From NCBI GenBank assembly GCA_947579665.1, contig OX388351.1:59962939-60026938 (forward strand): a stretch of DNA of 64,000 nt, written 5' to 3'. The translations under genes and the position numbers were made by a program. Positions 45,802 through 59,464 of the stretch are shown in pieces. The stretch is from Sympetrum striolatum. Taxonomy: Eukaryota; Arthropoda; Insecta; Odonata; Libellulidae. The notes under the pieces are model-generated. The model was not told the origin of the DNA. It searched no databases and saw nothing but the letters and a program-made list of their open reading frames with translations. Position 1 is the stretch's first letter. The number at the start of each line of letters is the position of its first letter.

Positions 45802-46080
45802 ATAATAATAATAAATGGCCTTTATTCGGGCGAGATTGAGACTAGAAAGTCTCTTCTTACACCTAACCCATCGTCATATGCGAAACAGAAAGAAAGAGAT
45901 AGTTTGGAAAAAGTACACGAAGAAAAGTAATATGTGTATAGAAAAAACCTAAGCTGAGGGCTCAGGAAAAAATTGCCACTGCAGGAAAACACTCACAAGA
46001 GGGGGAGTGTGAAAAACCTGCGAAACCTACAATAGAAAACTATATTTTTGATGAAGGAGAAAGTAAAGGGTTATGATAGA
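45802..46080 (-). mobile_element. LINE-type 3' end with (ATT)n tail, best copy
   Basis: On the minus strand it ends GGGTTAGGTGTAAGAAGAGA, then TCTCAATCTCGCCC, then GAATAAAGGCCATTTATTATTATTAT at 45827-45802. That is a polyadenylation-like AATAAA followed by a short ATT repeat, the 3' end style of several non-LTR retrotransposons. The purine-rich sequence continues upstream on the element to 46080 and perhaps 46340, but only the part to about 46045 is confirmed by the 5.2-kb copy. No ORF is recognisable. Confidence 0.75.
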
Positions 46081-46480
46081 CAGGCAGTGAAAATATAAAA
46101 ATTGTACAAAAAGAAAGGGGAAAAAACATAACCGCGTTACAAACAATCAGATAAAATAAATCAAATTCACTAAACTGATATTAATTATAGACGAATTAAA
46201 ATAAACGTTGAACAATGGGAGATAAATCTCAAAGAAATGAAGAAAATGAAATTACATTAAGAAATACATACAAATGAAAGATTAAAAGGTCTGGTACTCT
46301 GAAAATAATCAAAAACATGGTTTATAGGAGAGTGTTAAAAGACTATCGGTACCTACGTCGAGTACCCGCCTTTTGACTTCGATAGTATGTTTGCGATAGT
46401 TGGATATAGAATGTATCGAATCCTTTCCACTATTTTACTTGCCAACTCTTGATATTACATCTTAAAACTATCTTTTGACG
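46081..46480. other. Purine-rich AT sequence, possibly more of the adjacent LINE
   Basis: The plus strand stays A/G-rich until about 46340 and may be undetected 3' UTR of the element at 45802-46080. No gene. Confidence 0.35.
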
Positions 46481-46590
46481 CGACATGGTGGTTAGAATTA
46501 GTAATTGGAATACCTGCCCGGATGGTGGGATACCTTGGTTCGAGTTACAGTAAACTCTCTATTTTTCTCCTCTTTTTTATCTTAATGTAA
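46481..46590 (+). mobile_element. tRNA-derived SINE copy (family B)
   Basis: It aligns with the cloverleaf SINE at 18617-18744: GGTTAGAATTAG, the shared ACCTGCCCG at the anticodon arm, GTGGGATACCTTGGTTCGAG with a B box at 46537-46547, and the post-tRNA flank CTATTTTTCTCC. It lies in the opposite orientation to the other copy and is more degraded. Confidence 0.65.
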
Positions 46591-49500
46591 TAGAAGGTCC
46601 TTGAAAGTATCCCTAAGGAATGAGATTGGTCGGCGTGATACTTTAGTGATTAGAATAATTTCTTGATGATAATGATAATCCCAGCTTTGCAACATTTTCA
46701 ATTCCACTTATATCGGCCTTGGTAATCCATTTCTGCACTGATGAGAAAGGATACTTGAATGTTTCCGATATGGATGATGTATCAATAAGAGTCCATTCTA
46801 ATTTATTATTATCGATAATCTTTAAATATGTCATGTATGTTACATTTATCTGTAGTATACAGTGCCGTGTCAAGCTATGCTTCTATAGATCGAATTATTT
46901 TAATGCCTGGAATAGTTTTCAGGTACCATGGTTCTCGTTAACGATAAACAAAAGAGAGTTAGGGGTTAGAATTTTGTTATCATTTAATATTTATCATAAT
47001 AATAATTCGCAGTCCCATAAAGATAAAATTTTGAGTTATTTAATCGGCACTTTATATATTTGATGTAGATTTATGTATGATCGAATGTTTTCGATTCGAC
47101 GAATTTAGATATTTACATAGAATTCAGAGCTCCAATCCTTTTGCTATTGATACTGAGAGTAATTCAAAAGTTATTGTAATGGCGTCTAGATTTTCATGGT
47201 ATTCTCCATGTGTTCGATAGTCAATATACAACGGATTACATTATTGCGTGAATAGATTTGAAATGTTACCATATAAAGATGAGACATTTATAGCTCTATC
47301 TCAAAGACAACCAGTATCTTTCTCTTTGAAATTTTTCTTGTACATAAATATGTTGCCTTTCGTTATGATTTTTCTCGTACTATCGATTTGCTCTCAACTC
47401 TCGTCGAATTCAATCGATTCGATACATCTTTGGTTCAATAACAATAGTGAACGAGACTTGGGCGGGCAGTGCAAGACGCCCGTGATTGCAAAGGCGGAAT
47501 ACATTTCGCCGGTTATTATCTCGTTGAATGCGCATCCCGCCGCGGTTTTATTTTACCATCAGAAATTTATGAGCGGAGCGCAATTCCGAGAAGACTCTCG
47601 AAGCCGTCGTTTTATTAAGTGCCTCATTACGAAAGCGTGCGCTAGGTTGCAAGTTACTCCCCGGAATGTACAGGTGTAAGGATTTTTCCTCGGAGCGGAA
47701 TTTTTGCGCGCCTCGTTAAAGGCATTAATCGCCCCCGATATGCATCGCCTCCAGACCGGTATCCGCCACTGGGAAAGAAACCGCGGACGCTTCTTTTCAC
47801 AGGCCCGCCTTCCCGGGGATATTACCCTTGGTTATGCTGGAAATTTATCAAGGAGTGTGACTGTTCAGCCAGGTGCGGAGGGAAATTGTTGGTTGCCGGG
47901 CAATTGCGCTGCAGTGAAAAAGGATTGAGAAGGGATGCTTAGTAAGAGAGATCTACATTCCGGTACGGAAAGTCTTTCTCCCGCAAAACTTAAACTTGGA
48001 AACTTAAAGCACTTAAAAAAACCTGAAAATCTAAAAAACATATATACGTTGTCGCTCAGCAATAAAGTTTAGGGAGATGTATAGTTCGCTACAAAAAAAT
48101 CGAACGGGTGCTATGACTACTCCAGAATCTCATGCAGCCGATAAGGCAAAAATTAAAAACATGGCAACACTGCAAACTATCATAAATAGTTTGAGGTCCT
48201 TTTTCGCGGTGTATAACTCAAAAAAAAATCCGAAAAGAGCTTTGGATGGATGTTCGTCGGTAAATATAGTTGGGAAGATTCGTATTTAAAAATACTGTTC
48301 TTCTGGTTATTTAATTTAAGTTCATGCGTAAGAATTCATGGTTTCCATTAGACGTATTTTCCATAGTTTTTGAGGTTAATTTTCTAAGCACGCATGGAAT
48401 CAGAATTTTCTGTATATCAAATGATTCCTTTGCCATCAGTATCGATTAATGATAGGGTAGCTAATTTTTTTATCTGTGATAGATACATTGATCTCGTATG
48501 TCTCAATTCTTCATGATTGCAGAGGTTGAGTGTTTGTTTAAAGCTGTAGATAAATTATACTCTTGAATTTACATGATTAATGGATATTTCGAAACAATGT
48601 TAATTTTTCAATTAAATTCTTCTGCTTTAAATTTGAAATGGATAAAATAAATCTCACTGTCAGTAGTTGACTAGTACTTTATTTATTCAAGCAACATGAA
48701 AATACGTTTATAGAACCAAAAAATTCCAATGTAACTCCTAGAACTCTTGAAAAGGCTCCTTAATATATCACTAGTTAAAGATACGAAGATAAAATCTCGT
48801 ATGCCAATATCAAATTGAAATGCAAAAGATAATTATAAAATTTCTCTCAGTATAAAATGAAAAAAATAATAAATCTCCTAAAAATGTGAAAAAGGGGGAG
48901 GATGATACGAGAGGGTTTAATAAGGGTAGCATAAAAATTTTTTATCGTTATTCCTATCATAAGTATCGTGCTGGAAATCTCTCCAGGCGTACCTCATTAT
49001 TCAGATAGTCGGTAGAAAAATATCTCACAATTGCTACATTTGCAGTATATCGTGATCGGAGTCTTATATATTGGTAAGGGTGTCTCGGTGGAGTTATTTC
49101 GTTCGCTGTTTGCGGCCCTACGACCGTCAAGGTTGACGACCCCGCATCTAAACGAAGGAATGGTGAATTTTAGTAGGCTTCCCTAAGGGGAACATTTTCG
49201 TGAGCTCTTGAGGGTTTGTAGCCGCTCCGCCGAGTTTAGCTGCCGCTTTTATCATGATTTCAAAGAGATAAGTTTATCGATTGAGGGAATAATTTGTCGA
49301 GAGGTAAAGCATGAATTCATGGAGAAGATATGTGAGCCTTGGAATGAGCTTCTTTTTTTTATTGAATATGACTGGAGAGGTCGTCCATGAGGTTGATAAT
49401 TTTTCGACTTTTCTACTGAAATTTCTCTTACGTTTTTTTACCTTATTTATGTTGCATGTTCGAGTGGCTTCTTTCTGAGATTACCAATGATTTACGAAAG

Positions 49501-49694
49501 ATATCCCTTCATTATTATATGATGACAATATACTAATGTAACCACTTGCTCCAAGAAGCAGGCAGTTTAGGTTATTTGTATAAAACCCAGCAATTAGTAG
49601 GAGTATCCGAAATTTTTCACCCAACAGATCATATTTGCTCTAAATTGGTCTTCGCGGATCGCTGATTTTTTTAATATCGTTATATTGATGATCC
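46591..49694. other. No gene seen
   Basis: AT-rich, except for 47450-47940, which is GC-richer and carries open frames of 74 and 143 codons (the latter 47248-47679 plus) without recognisable motifs. No repeat copy was seen. Confidence 0.5.
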
Positions 49695-49772
49695 AATGAT
49701 GGTAATGTATAGTGTTGATTAGTAATGATGGTAATTTATAGTGCTACCGTGCTATAGTGCTATAGTGCTATA
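49695..49772 (+). repeat. Small local repeats
   Basis: AATGATGGTAAT(G/T)TATAGTG occurs twice 29 bp apart (49695, 49724), followed by three exact 8-bp units GTGCTATA at 49749-49772. Slippage-type repeat. Confidence 0.8.
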
Positions 49773-51379
49773 TTTCACATCCCCAGTATCCCTAGATAAA
49801 TGTATCCATTCTCGGACTTTTTGGGACTAATTGACGGTTAAGTGATTCAAATTATTTTCAATTTTTGTTATTAATTGGTTTTCAACAAGATAAATTCGTT
49901 ATTTGTCACAGTCTTTCACAATTAAAAACAAATTAAATATTTGGATTAAGGAGGAAAATCCTTAATGCTCTTATAATGAATTAGATACTAAAACTTGAAA
50001 ATTCAAATTATATAATAAGAAAAAATGAATTGAGTAAAAAAAATACAGCATCATCACAATATTTACTACTTTTAACTTTCTTTGTTGAGCTTCTAGAGAC
50101 AATGGCATTGTTTTCTTAATCTTAGAAACATAATAGATGCCTTTCATAGAATGGAATTTCAGAGAAAAGAAAACTGCTGGACTAACGGTTAAAGGTCAAA
50201 GCAACAATGAAATGTACGCATAAGTCAAGTAAAGATTATTTCTTCTTCAGTTACAATCAATAAGATAGAGCTTATAAATTATAAGGTGTAGCCGTAAACT
50301 TACTTGATATTTGCATTAGAAATTTACTATTGGTCATTAAGAATACTGAGTAAACTGCTACATTGTCACCCATACCCCGAATGAAGTACTACACACGAAT
50401 TATTTTCCAAGCCCCACCCCCTTTTCTAATCTAAACCTCTATTTGCTGAAGTTCTACAACGTCGTTACCACCGCTAAACTTTGCGTCTGAAGATAACTCG
50501 TGATGCAGTTCAATACGCTAGGGGTCAGCGCCGCAGATAATCCGGTTCGTTCCTCACAGGAGATTCGACAATTTCCAACGACGCCATTTTTCCCTCATCC
50601 GAGCTCCATTGTCTCCGAATCTATTTCTGCGATCTCTTCCCCGCTGAATAATCATTCTTCCCGCCCAATCCTTCGGAGAATCCCATTCCCCGCGTAATAC
50701 GTGTTATCGGCGTAGTAAGTATGCACTTATCGGGTCGTTAACTTCCATACTCCGCGTACCCTCGCTCCCCCAGCGTCCGAACAGGGGGAGACTGCGTGTA
50801 TTTTTTACCCCAGCCTACCCGGGTAATTATCCCGTATATATCCGTCTTATTTTTTGCCTCAAAATGCACCTCCCCCTGTCTTTTCCTCCTCCATATATCA
50901 CTCCACTCCATCCTCTCGCATTACCTGAGCCTCCCCCCATCGCGTATGTGCTCTTTGTATGTAGCTGTCTGATGTTTGGCGGGAGAGGGTGGGTGGTTAC
51001 GTGGGGAGAGCGGGGGAAGGAACGGTGCTCTTGGCCTCGTAAATTGGCGTCGAGGCGCTCGTAAATTTGGGTTTCCCCATCCCTCACCCCTTTCCCCAGC
51101 TCCTCTTCCATATCTCTCCGCTTCCTTCCTTTCTCTTCGTCTTCCTTCCTCGTCTCCAGAGACACTTGGCGCCTAGCACAGGGCCGCACGCAAACGCGTC
51201 CCGGTATCAAGTCATCTCTCCTTCCCCGGGACATTTTTCTCCGGCGGTACTTTTAGGAAAACGAGTTTTTTTATTTCCGAGCGGGGGTTTGTTTGCGGGA
51301 GTGCCTCTCGGAGGTTAATATTTCAAGAGAGGAAAGTTTCGAATTTTCGGAATTGCCGAAAGTGGGGGGGTTTAAGATC
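49773..51379. other. No gene seen; GC-richer block at about 50500-51350
   Basis: AT-rich to about 50400. The block 50860-51240 is C/T-rich on the plus strand and carries a minus-strand frame of 135 codons with low-complexity Arg/Glu content. It is not recognised and overlaps other open frames. Confidence 0.45.
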
Positions 51380-51490
51380 GGGTCCTGGTTGGCGTGCTGG
51401 CCTATCGACGTTGAGGTCCCGGGTTCGTGTCCTGGTTGTCTGTGTGCGTTGGTAGTTGATTATCAGAGAGCTCTCAGTAGGCTCAACTCA
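51380..51490 (+). mobile_element. tRNA-derived SINE copy (unassigned family)
   Basis: TGGTTGGCGTGCTGGCC (51386-51402) is a good A-box region and GGTTCGTGTCC (51422-51432) a near-consensus B box. The T arm folds as CCGGG/CCTGG. The body does not match the other families in the window. Confidence 0.6.
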
Positions 51491-52902
51491 ACGTAATTAA
51501 GACTTTTAAGATAATTGCTAATGCTAATACGTAAATGAGCTTAAGATAAAGAGACTTAATTTAGATTATTACTAAAGCTATTACTATTTTTCGGGTCCAC
51601 GCTAAATACCTTATCAAAGAGTAATCCAGCATTGGCCCCTTAAGTTCGACCACCCTCGTTTCGTATGCGTGTTCCTGTATTTAGTATTTTGTCTATTACT
51701 GCCACATTCTTCGGTCAGTACGCCGTAGCATGGATTGATTTTTCCGAATTTATCGGCTAGTCGCTCATATCTATTAATTGTGAGCTCAAATGGTATTAAT
51801 GTGCTATATTTTGTGTAATTTTATCATAATTACGTATTTCTACTGTTATTATAACAACGGAGTTTTACCAATTATCGACTTCCTCAATCGATTCTATTAT
51901 AAGTGGTAATTATGTGGTTTGAGTATTCTTTTGACAGTTTTTTAATTTGGAATTAAGATTGATTATCTGCAAATATAACGGGAATAGAGATTTTCGTCTG
52001 AAAACAGGATCAGAACTTCGATTACTATTCTATTTTACCTTTCTGGTGGGCGCAGTATTTATTATCTCTCCCGTCTCTTTAATACAGATTTATTGATAGA
52101 TTTCTGAATTTTGATGCACTTTTACACGTTTTTGTAATTCTTTGACCAAAATATTTAATAATATATACCCACGACTGATTTATTCAAACATAAAGCAGTA
52201 TTATGTCATAAGGAATAGTATTTTGGATACCGAAAACTGTTTTCTTTTACTTACAAAGAAACGTTTTATTTTTGTTAGTATGGTTTCAAATCTTTAAATC
52301 ACGTCCATTTTAACTTCAGCCTGCTGTTGCATTAAGGTATCTTCCCACGCTAGGAATACATTGTAACGACTGCGTGGGATTGCCAAAAGCAAGGAGTGAT
52401 TACTGCTTTTCCCTTAGAACTCGATTGCAAAAGGCCTTTGTGAATCAGTTCCTCTCACAAGCCACGTTCATGGTTCTTTCCGCCCATAAGAAAGAAGGAA
52501 AGCATATGTGCTCCGAAAACATACGATAGAAGATGCAGTTCTCTTTTATTACATCGATGTCTTTAATGCTTCGAAGAATTCCAATGAAGGGAAGAATGCA
52601 GAATAGAGGAAGGAGATCAGTGTAGCCATTAATGGACGTTTGAAGGTATTTACTCGCATAAGAGTCGATATTTACGTAAAGTTGAGCAAGCCTATGCCTT
52701 CTTTTGTGCCCTGCACTCTCACAATTTTTTTACACATATATATCCTGCTCTTATAAGTAATAGTATATCTATAAATATATGTTGCGGGCCATATGCAATT
52801 TCCATCGTATATATTGATAGTTATACGAAATATGATTACATATCCTGTATCGGTTGTATACAATCCTTACATTCCTATCATCATGCAAACATTGAAATTA
52901 GA
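51491..52902. other. No gene seen; AT-rich
   Basis: No open frame or repeat copy of note. TA-rich around 52730-52870. Confidence 0.5.
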
Positions 52903-52965
52903 GGTACATCTATATTGTAACCCTGCAAGCCACGCTTCGGTGAATGGCAGGGGGTGTAAACACTA
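52903..52965 (-). mobile_element. Solo LINE 3' end fragment
   Basis: The minus strand reads GTGTTTACACCCCCTGCC, then GTGGCTTGCAGGGTTAC, and parallels the sequence just downstream of the RT relic at 32187-32260 (TGTTTTACACCCTCTGCCACG, then a GGGGTTTAAATG stretch). Probably a severely 5'-truncated copy of the same LINE family. Confidence 0.5.
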
Positions 52966-55900
52966 GCAATTTGAACTAATGTTTTACTCTTTATTTTCAT
53001 GTATCACCAAAAGAATGATGTTTATTACGACCATTTATAACATCTTTTCCTCTTAATTCACGCTCATTATCGGAGCATCGTGCAATTTCTATAATTAATA
53101 TTTGTATTCATACTAACTTTGTAATATTGATTTAATTGAATGTGAATGAGGTATAAATTAACGGTGCTACCCGTCCTTGCGACTATTGCGTATTGTGTAA
53201 TAAATAAATTATAAAATAGGTGCTCTTAAACTGTAGTATTGCTATCCATCAGATTACGATTAAGAATTTATTCATAATTATCAAAACAATGAATTGCATA
53301 GAGTCAGGTCAAATCATTTCCTTAATAAATCTGTTATTATATAACAGTTGATACTTCATTACAAAGTAGACTTTCTATATTAAGGATATTCATCAACTTG
53401 GTTGCAGGAAGTAAGCAGAGAGAGGCAGCGAAATATCGTAGCACAAAACTGCCTACATACCGCCACAAGAGCCGCCTAGCGGCGAAGTAGTAACGCATAA
53501 ACAGGCCATAAAAATCGATCGCAATTGCGTCTTTTTCCCTTCTTAGCCGCTGCGGATCTGCATAAGTTTATTTCTCTTGACCGGATCCCACTCCAATGGA
53601 ATCCCCGTGACCCACCTATTTTGCATCTAAGATTTATCGCTCTCCTCTTGGAATTTTTATGCATTTGGTCGTCGTCTGCAGAGAACAAATGGCTAATTCG
53701 ATTCTTGAATACGCCGCCGTAGTTACTCTCAATAGCCGAGACTTCGTTCTCGACTCACATTTTTTGAGCTAACAAAAGTTTGGCGGGCGGAAGGTCTTCG
53801 CTCAACTTCGCCATCGGAAAAGAAAAGTTTTTTGCTCAAAGAATTCTTTTGATCGGACACAAAGGGTTTTATTTTCAGCTCTGTTCCTAGATTCAGAATT
53901 CTGTCGTATTGCGGATTTAATAGGCGAAATTTTCCCAAGAAAGGACTCAATTAATTGTCTTGAGATGAGTTGGTCAATTGAAGGGCTCTTTCCCCCGAAA
54001 GTAGATACTACTGCTGCTTAAGAAGAAATGACCGTGCTGGAAAGGGATCTGATTTCTTAATTATACCTCGTAGAAAATCTTAATGACTAATTGTATCATT
54101 TTTCGGATGTAAGTATTTCTCTTTATGAACACTCAGAATCAATTACCCCTCTTAGCTCCCATTTTCAAGCTTTGTTATATTTTAAAATAATACTAGAAAA
54201 TAATAAATTGCAAACAGCAGTGGCATAGAAAATAGGTTTGTGGATTAGTGCAAATTATGTTTTAGTTTTGATCATTAGTAAAATTCCAATTTATTAAAAA
54301 AAAAGAAGTAAATTAAAAAATTATGTGGATTCGCATGGAGGATTCTGTAACATTACGAGTGAAAATAAGATATGGAGCTACGAAAACAATATTGTAAAAT
54401 AAATAATATTAATTACAAATAAATAACGTTATCCCGAAAAAGTTACTCATAAAATATGTAACTTAATAAATGTAATGCACTTCCCTATAATTTTGGGGAT
54501 AAAATAAAAAAATTAATGGAAGAAACGGAAAAGATTGTATGTTGTAAAAACTTAACTTTCCAAATTAGTAAAGAAACGTAAATGTGAACATTTAATATAT
54601 TTAAAATGTAATAAACACGCAATTAACGAACTGGCCCTTCTAATATATTTATACCTTAAAGACTGCGAGGCATCAGGTGCCTCACGGGTATCCTAATTCG
54701 ATGACAGGATGTTAATAAGTGTAGCTTGTCTATACCGGCGGCATTTAATGCTTTGACTGACTTTTATGGATTAATAGCATATATTTTGTATCACGTGCGG
54801 TGATTAAATCTCATATATATTAATAATTTGCTATATAACATTTAATTATTACACTAGGAGTGATCGCTTCGTATCATTATTTTAGTTGCTCTCCGTATCG
54901 TAAATCTGTTTCCACCTATTATACGTATGCTCATTTTATATTATGATATTTTTCATATTTGTAGATATGTTTTAGACCGTATTATATTGATCAAGGGTGA
55001 ATTTTTCAAGTCACAAGCACATGTGTCACGAATACCGTGTTCGTAGATTGTCGTCATATAGGTGGAACGGGCACCTTCGGGAGAAGGCGTTTTTCTCCAT
55101 CCGGAAGATGAAAAGCGCCGTGTAGATGTCAAGGGCACAGACCTGTGAAGTGGACGCCCTTGGTCTTCAATTGACCGGAGGGCAAGGTCGCCTTCGGGGG
55201 CCATCTGTCTTGGATCTATTCCTAACCCGCGCCCAGCGACGCCGAATTCCGTTCCATTTACTTTCATTGCAAAGAGGAAATGACGTAGGATGTCAGTTCG
55301 TCGGCCCGCGACCTCGTGTGCCTGACCGACTTTTCGTTGCGAAACCCGTAAATGGATTCTAAGGTTGTTGACGAGGATGAATCCCATAGCCATTGAATTT
55401 TGAGCTGGCGCGTATATCGTATACGAAAGGGGAATACTCCGCAGTTTCTTATGTTAGTGTAAAGAAGGCTTGTAATTACTTGTGAATTGATGTTAGATAA
55501 TAATAGAATACTTTTTACCTTGGTAACTACAATGGAAGTTTGAAATTTTCGGAAATGTCAGCGAATGGGAAAATTATTTTTATATTTTTTTTGTTTTCGG
55601 TCTTGAGTTGAAGTTTATAAAAAGAAAATTTATGTATAGGCAACATGTCCCCCTCAATCATAATGACCTCCTTATTGGAGTACGAACGCATCTAAAGAAG
55701 CTACGTGGGCTATCCTTTACCTGGTCCCTACATATTGTCCTTTCATGATTCAGTGACAAAGTTCTACCCAATTTCATTTTCTGGGTCATAGAAACACAAC
55801 TTCTTCCACCACAACAAGGTTTTAGTCCACAAACAGGCCTCATCAACTTATTATATCATGAAATAATTTTATATTCCACATCTATGAATTAGCAAGGTGT

Positions 55901-56309
55901 TACATTTCTAAAGAAATGGAAAAAAGGCGGCATATGAGAGTAAATCTGCGTTTTATGTTAATCGTGAAATGCAAAATTCGCCATAACTTGAGCTATATTC
56001 TGTCCAACAGTTGAGGAGAATAGTTTCCTGTATTTTTTTTATTTTTGGGAGGAGAGAAATGCCGGTATGGCCGGTTATATCACTAAGTATATTAAAGCGG
56101 ATATTAAGGCTGCTATTCCTTGAAACTAAGGAGGAATTAAAAACTGTCGGATTTTATTTGGTAAATAACTAATAAAATTATGTAATACCCTGGTAGCATT
56201 CGCATTGAGAGGTTAGTTTAGGATCTATGAAAAATATTACTGAAGGCTTCCAAATTTCTTCACAAATTCTGGGTGCGTGAGTTTGTTGGGGAGGTATTAG
56301 GAAATCAAA
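52966..56309. other. No gene seen; includes an anomalous GC-rich block at 55060-55390
   Basis: 53400-53960 has moderate GC with unrecognised frames. 54050-54960 is very AT-rich. 55060-55390 is abruptly GC-richer, with a minus-strand frame of 146 codons (54953-55393) and a plus-strand frame of 78 codons (55126-55362), neither recognised. No acceptor/donor pair convincingly bounds it. Confidence 0.45.
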
Positions 56310-56402
56310 GAAGGTAACCCTGGGGTAGCCAGGCACCAAACCCCTGTCAAGAACCACTCTCCTCTAACCTAGACATGAAACACTTCCATTTGGCTACAGG
56401 GA
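56310..56402 (-). mobile_element. Possible tRNA-like SINE head
   Basis: The minus strand has TGTAGCCAAATGGAAGTG in A-box position (compare GGTAGCCAAGTGGATAGC in the copy at 475-615) and GGTTCTTGACAGG near B-box spacing. Degenerate and tentative. Confidence 0.3.
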
Positions 56403-59400
56403 ACTGCTGCGCGAGTCGCTATTGACTGCAATATCCCGCTTTCAGGTTACAGTGGACAGTAACCGCTGGTTTGGCATAACTGGTACAATACTTATTCCTT
56501 CAGTTACATTGAATCGAATCATTAACAAAGAATATCCTAGTGTAGTCTCAAGAATCATCTCATTCCCAACCAACCGCGAGTATTTAATCAATGAGAAGGG
56601 GCAGAATAAAGCCAAAGGATTCAAAGTCGTCAAAAAGCCGAAAAGTCTTCGAACCATCGACTCCTTCCATTTAACCCGTCATCGGTCGACTAGTTCATTT
56701 GGCTGAGATTAGTGGAATCTCGATCCGAAAGACGCCCGATCGCTCTGGAAAGACGCTTAACCTCCTCAGATTTGATCGACCGAAATTCCAATGGAAAATT
56801 CTCGAAGGGATTGTTGACACTTACATAAGGGCTGAGAGGACCCGAGGAAGGGGAGTCATTTGGGCTATCCAGCAGGGGATCGAAAGAATTCAAACGATGC
56901 TTGCAAAGGTTAAATGGAGCGAAATGAAAGAACGGGGGAAAAATCCCTTTACCTCCTCAAGCAGGGTAGAACAAAGATGGGGAGGAGAAAGATCAGACGG
57001 GCAGAATAATCACCGGCGTTAGGAGGAAAAGAAATTCTCAGACGAAGAAAGAATTCGGGCAAATGAGTCAAAGAAGTGGAGGGCCCCTCTCGAGAGATCG
57101 GATCTCCGGTAGGCTTTTAAAGATCACGGGGGATTTAATGAAATGATTAGCGGCGATGACGCGTTGATGAATGGGGCGGACCCGCGGGCATTCCCGGGGG
57201 GGAGTTTTCTCATTCTCCGTGCTCGGTGACCTCGACGGGGGTCGATGTTCTTCCCCGGGGTCGCGTGCTCGCTGTCGCGGTCAGCGGCTTGCTCCAGCCG
57301 CCTTCGGTGGGGGCGATTAAAAATTCCGCCCCGAGATATCTCGAAGGATCTCCAAGGTTGGCTACGAAATGTTCCGTTCCTAATGCTCGTGGGAGGTGTT
57401 GCTCATTAGTCGCATTAGGGATCAGCGTCGTGGTGATGCTATGGTGCCTGATTTTAGGGCTAAATATTTCTTGCTAGTTCCACAAGATATATCGTTATGA
57501 ATGGAATACGTTTTGCGTTCTTTGGTTTAAGATATTTAAGTTACTCATAAGAGTATAATATATCGAATGTGGTAAGGCGTACGCTGGTGGAAGGCCATAA
57601 TCAATAAAATAAAACTTAGTGATTTTCCCACGAATATTTTTTATAGCATTTAGTCTTAGTAACACTTCTCTGAAATTTTCCGTGTTTGAAAATACTGCCT
57701 CACCGGCGAAACTAATCGCTAATAAAAACATTTGGTGGAAGATTACGAAGTTTTATTTTATTGCTAGAGGATAATCTGTATTTTGTTTGCTTTTAACTCA
57801 GCTTTGTGCATGTCTTTCATTACATGGAAGTTACTGAGATTTAATGATACGAAAAAATGGCAATTATTTTCCCTCTCTCTATTGCAATTAAAATCGTTAT
57901 GTTCGGGGTAATCGTGCTGTGCCTAGAATCTGTTTTCGAGGATTTTGTTTCAGTGTGGAATGTTATATGAAATACCTCATCTTGCCTAACAAGCCTCATT
58001 CCCTATTCAGATTAGTTTGTAGTTAACGGTGGAGGTGGTAGGAATGAGTATCAATCCGGCATGTTGGCTGAAAACTCAAAGATATTTTCCTTATTGATGG
58101 CTGGTTCATCAATATCCTATAAGCCCCTTAGAATATTTAATTCAGCGTTGATTTTCTTCAAAGTCTCGGGTCTGTATGCGACGATATTTTTTTGTTGTCT
58201 TGAAAATCGCATTTTGATTTTCAAGGACTAATGAGTTAATGCAGCAATTTTCAAAATTTTAAGAATTGATTCTTCGCCATCGATTATAGTAGCAAATATG
58301 GAGTTAGAGTTGCTCTCAAATGAATAAAATATTCAAATTTGATTGCCGCTAAGATGCAATTTCTGTGCCTGTTTTCTTAGCTATATTTAAGGATTTACTT
58401 TAAGGATATACCTTGGGAATACCAGTTTCGTAAATTGCAAAAGCGAACTGTTATGCGATGAAAATTATTGAAAATACAGATAGGAGCAACTAATAATAAT
58501 AACAAATAGCTGAAAACATCCAAGTAACTTTCAAATATGCTAAATAATAGTGGAATAAAAATCGGTTAAAAGATTTAGCTACCGTTCATGGCTTACGATA
58601 TAATTAAATTCCACATCAAATAGATCATCCGAACAATTTCGTTCCGTACGTTGCCTCAAATTAAAAGCCAAGCAATTTAGCTTTGATGATTTAACCCGAG
58701 TAATTCGTACTCTACTGCGTAAACTTCACTTCCATGTATCATTTCGTTTTAATCAGATCACACAGTCAAACTCATCGGCAACTAAACCCATAATCGGTTA
58801 TTCAATCAAATATGCGGCCTCGGAGAGTGATTTAACTGCAGCCCACGGCCGGTAAACATTTTCATCCCTTTCAAAGTAACTCTGAATCACCCGCACTTAA
58901 TACAACCGCCTCATTTTATTCAAACGGATTAGTCGGGTGAATTAGTCGACTTTTCGAGACCATAACGGACTCGCAAGAGATCCTTTGCGCCGATTTGCTC
59001 GTTAAGTTTTTCTCCCAGTGCTTTCCAGAAAGAGACAACGTCGCGGGAAATGAAAAATACGAGAGCTCCTTTAAAATTAATTGGGATATCGCGGGGGTCG
59101 CAGTTGTGGCTGTACTCATCCCCGTGTCTTTTTCACCGCGGGAGGGAGGTGACATTCCGCAAGGAGTCCGTGCGGACGATGAAGAAGGTCCTTGAAGACA
59201 GCGAGGGGTTCCCGGCTCTTTCGCAGAGTCCTCCCGGAGTAGGGACGTCCCCTCCCCGAAATAAAGGGTTTGACGAAGATGACTTGGGGAGCAACAAGTT
59301 GACAGGGTTTTCAACCACCCTCAATTCTTCTCTACCCCTTTTTCAACATTCCCTGCCAGAGTCCCCGTATCTATCTCTAACATCTCCCCCTTCTGGTCGG

Positions 59401-59442
59401 GTCCCCCCGTTGCATTTTTTAAAATCTGCTCTTAACCCCTCC
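56403..59442. other. No gene seen
   Basis: 56420-57480 is GC-richer, with plus-strand frames of 94 and 107 codons overlapping in different registers, neither recognised. 57480-58900 is AT-rich. 58900-59440 is GC-richer and lies in a plus-strand frame of up to 230 codons (59050-59742) that runs straight through a CT microsatellite and shows no motif. Confidence 0.45.
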
Positions 59443-59464
59443 CTCTCTCTCTCTCTCTCTCTCT
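59443..59464 (+). repeat. (CT)11 microsatellite
   Basis: Eleven uninterrupted CT dinucleotides, preceded by a C-rich run. Confidence 0.97.

Noticed and set aside
56422..57022. Two overlapping plus-strand frames (94 and 107 codons) that could be one gene with a frameshift
   Set aside because: Neither peptide was recognised, and neither starts with a clear ATG in context. No evidence links them.
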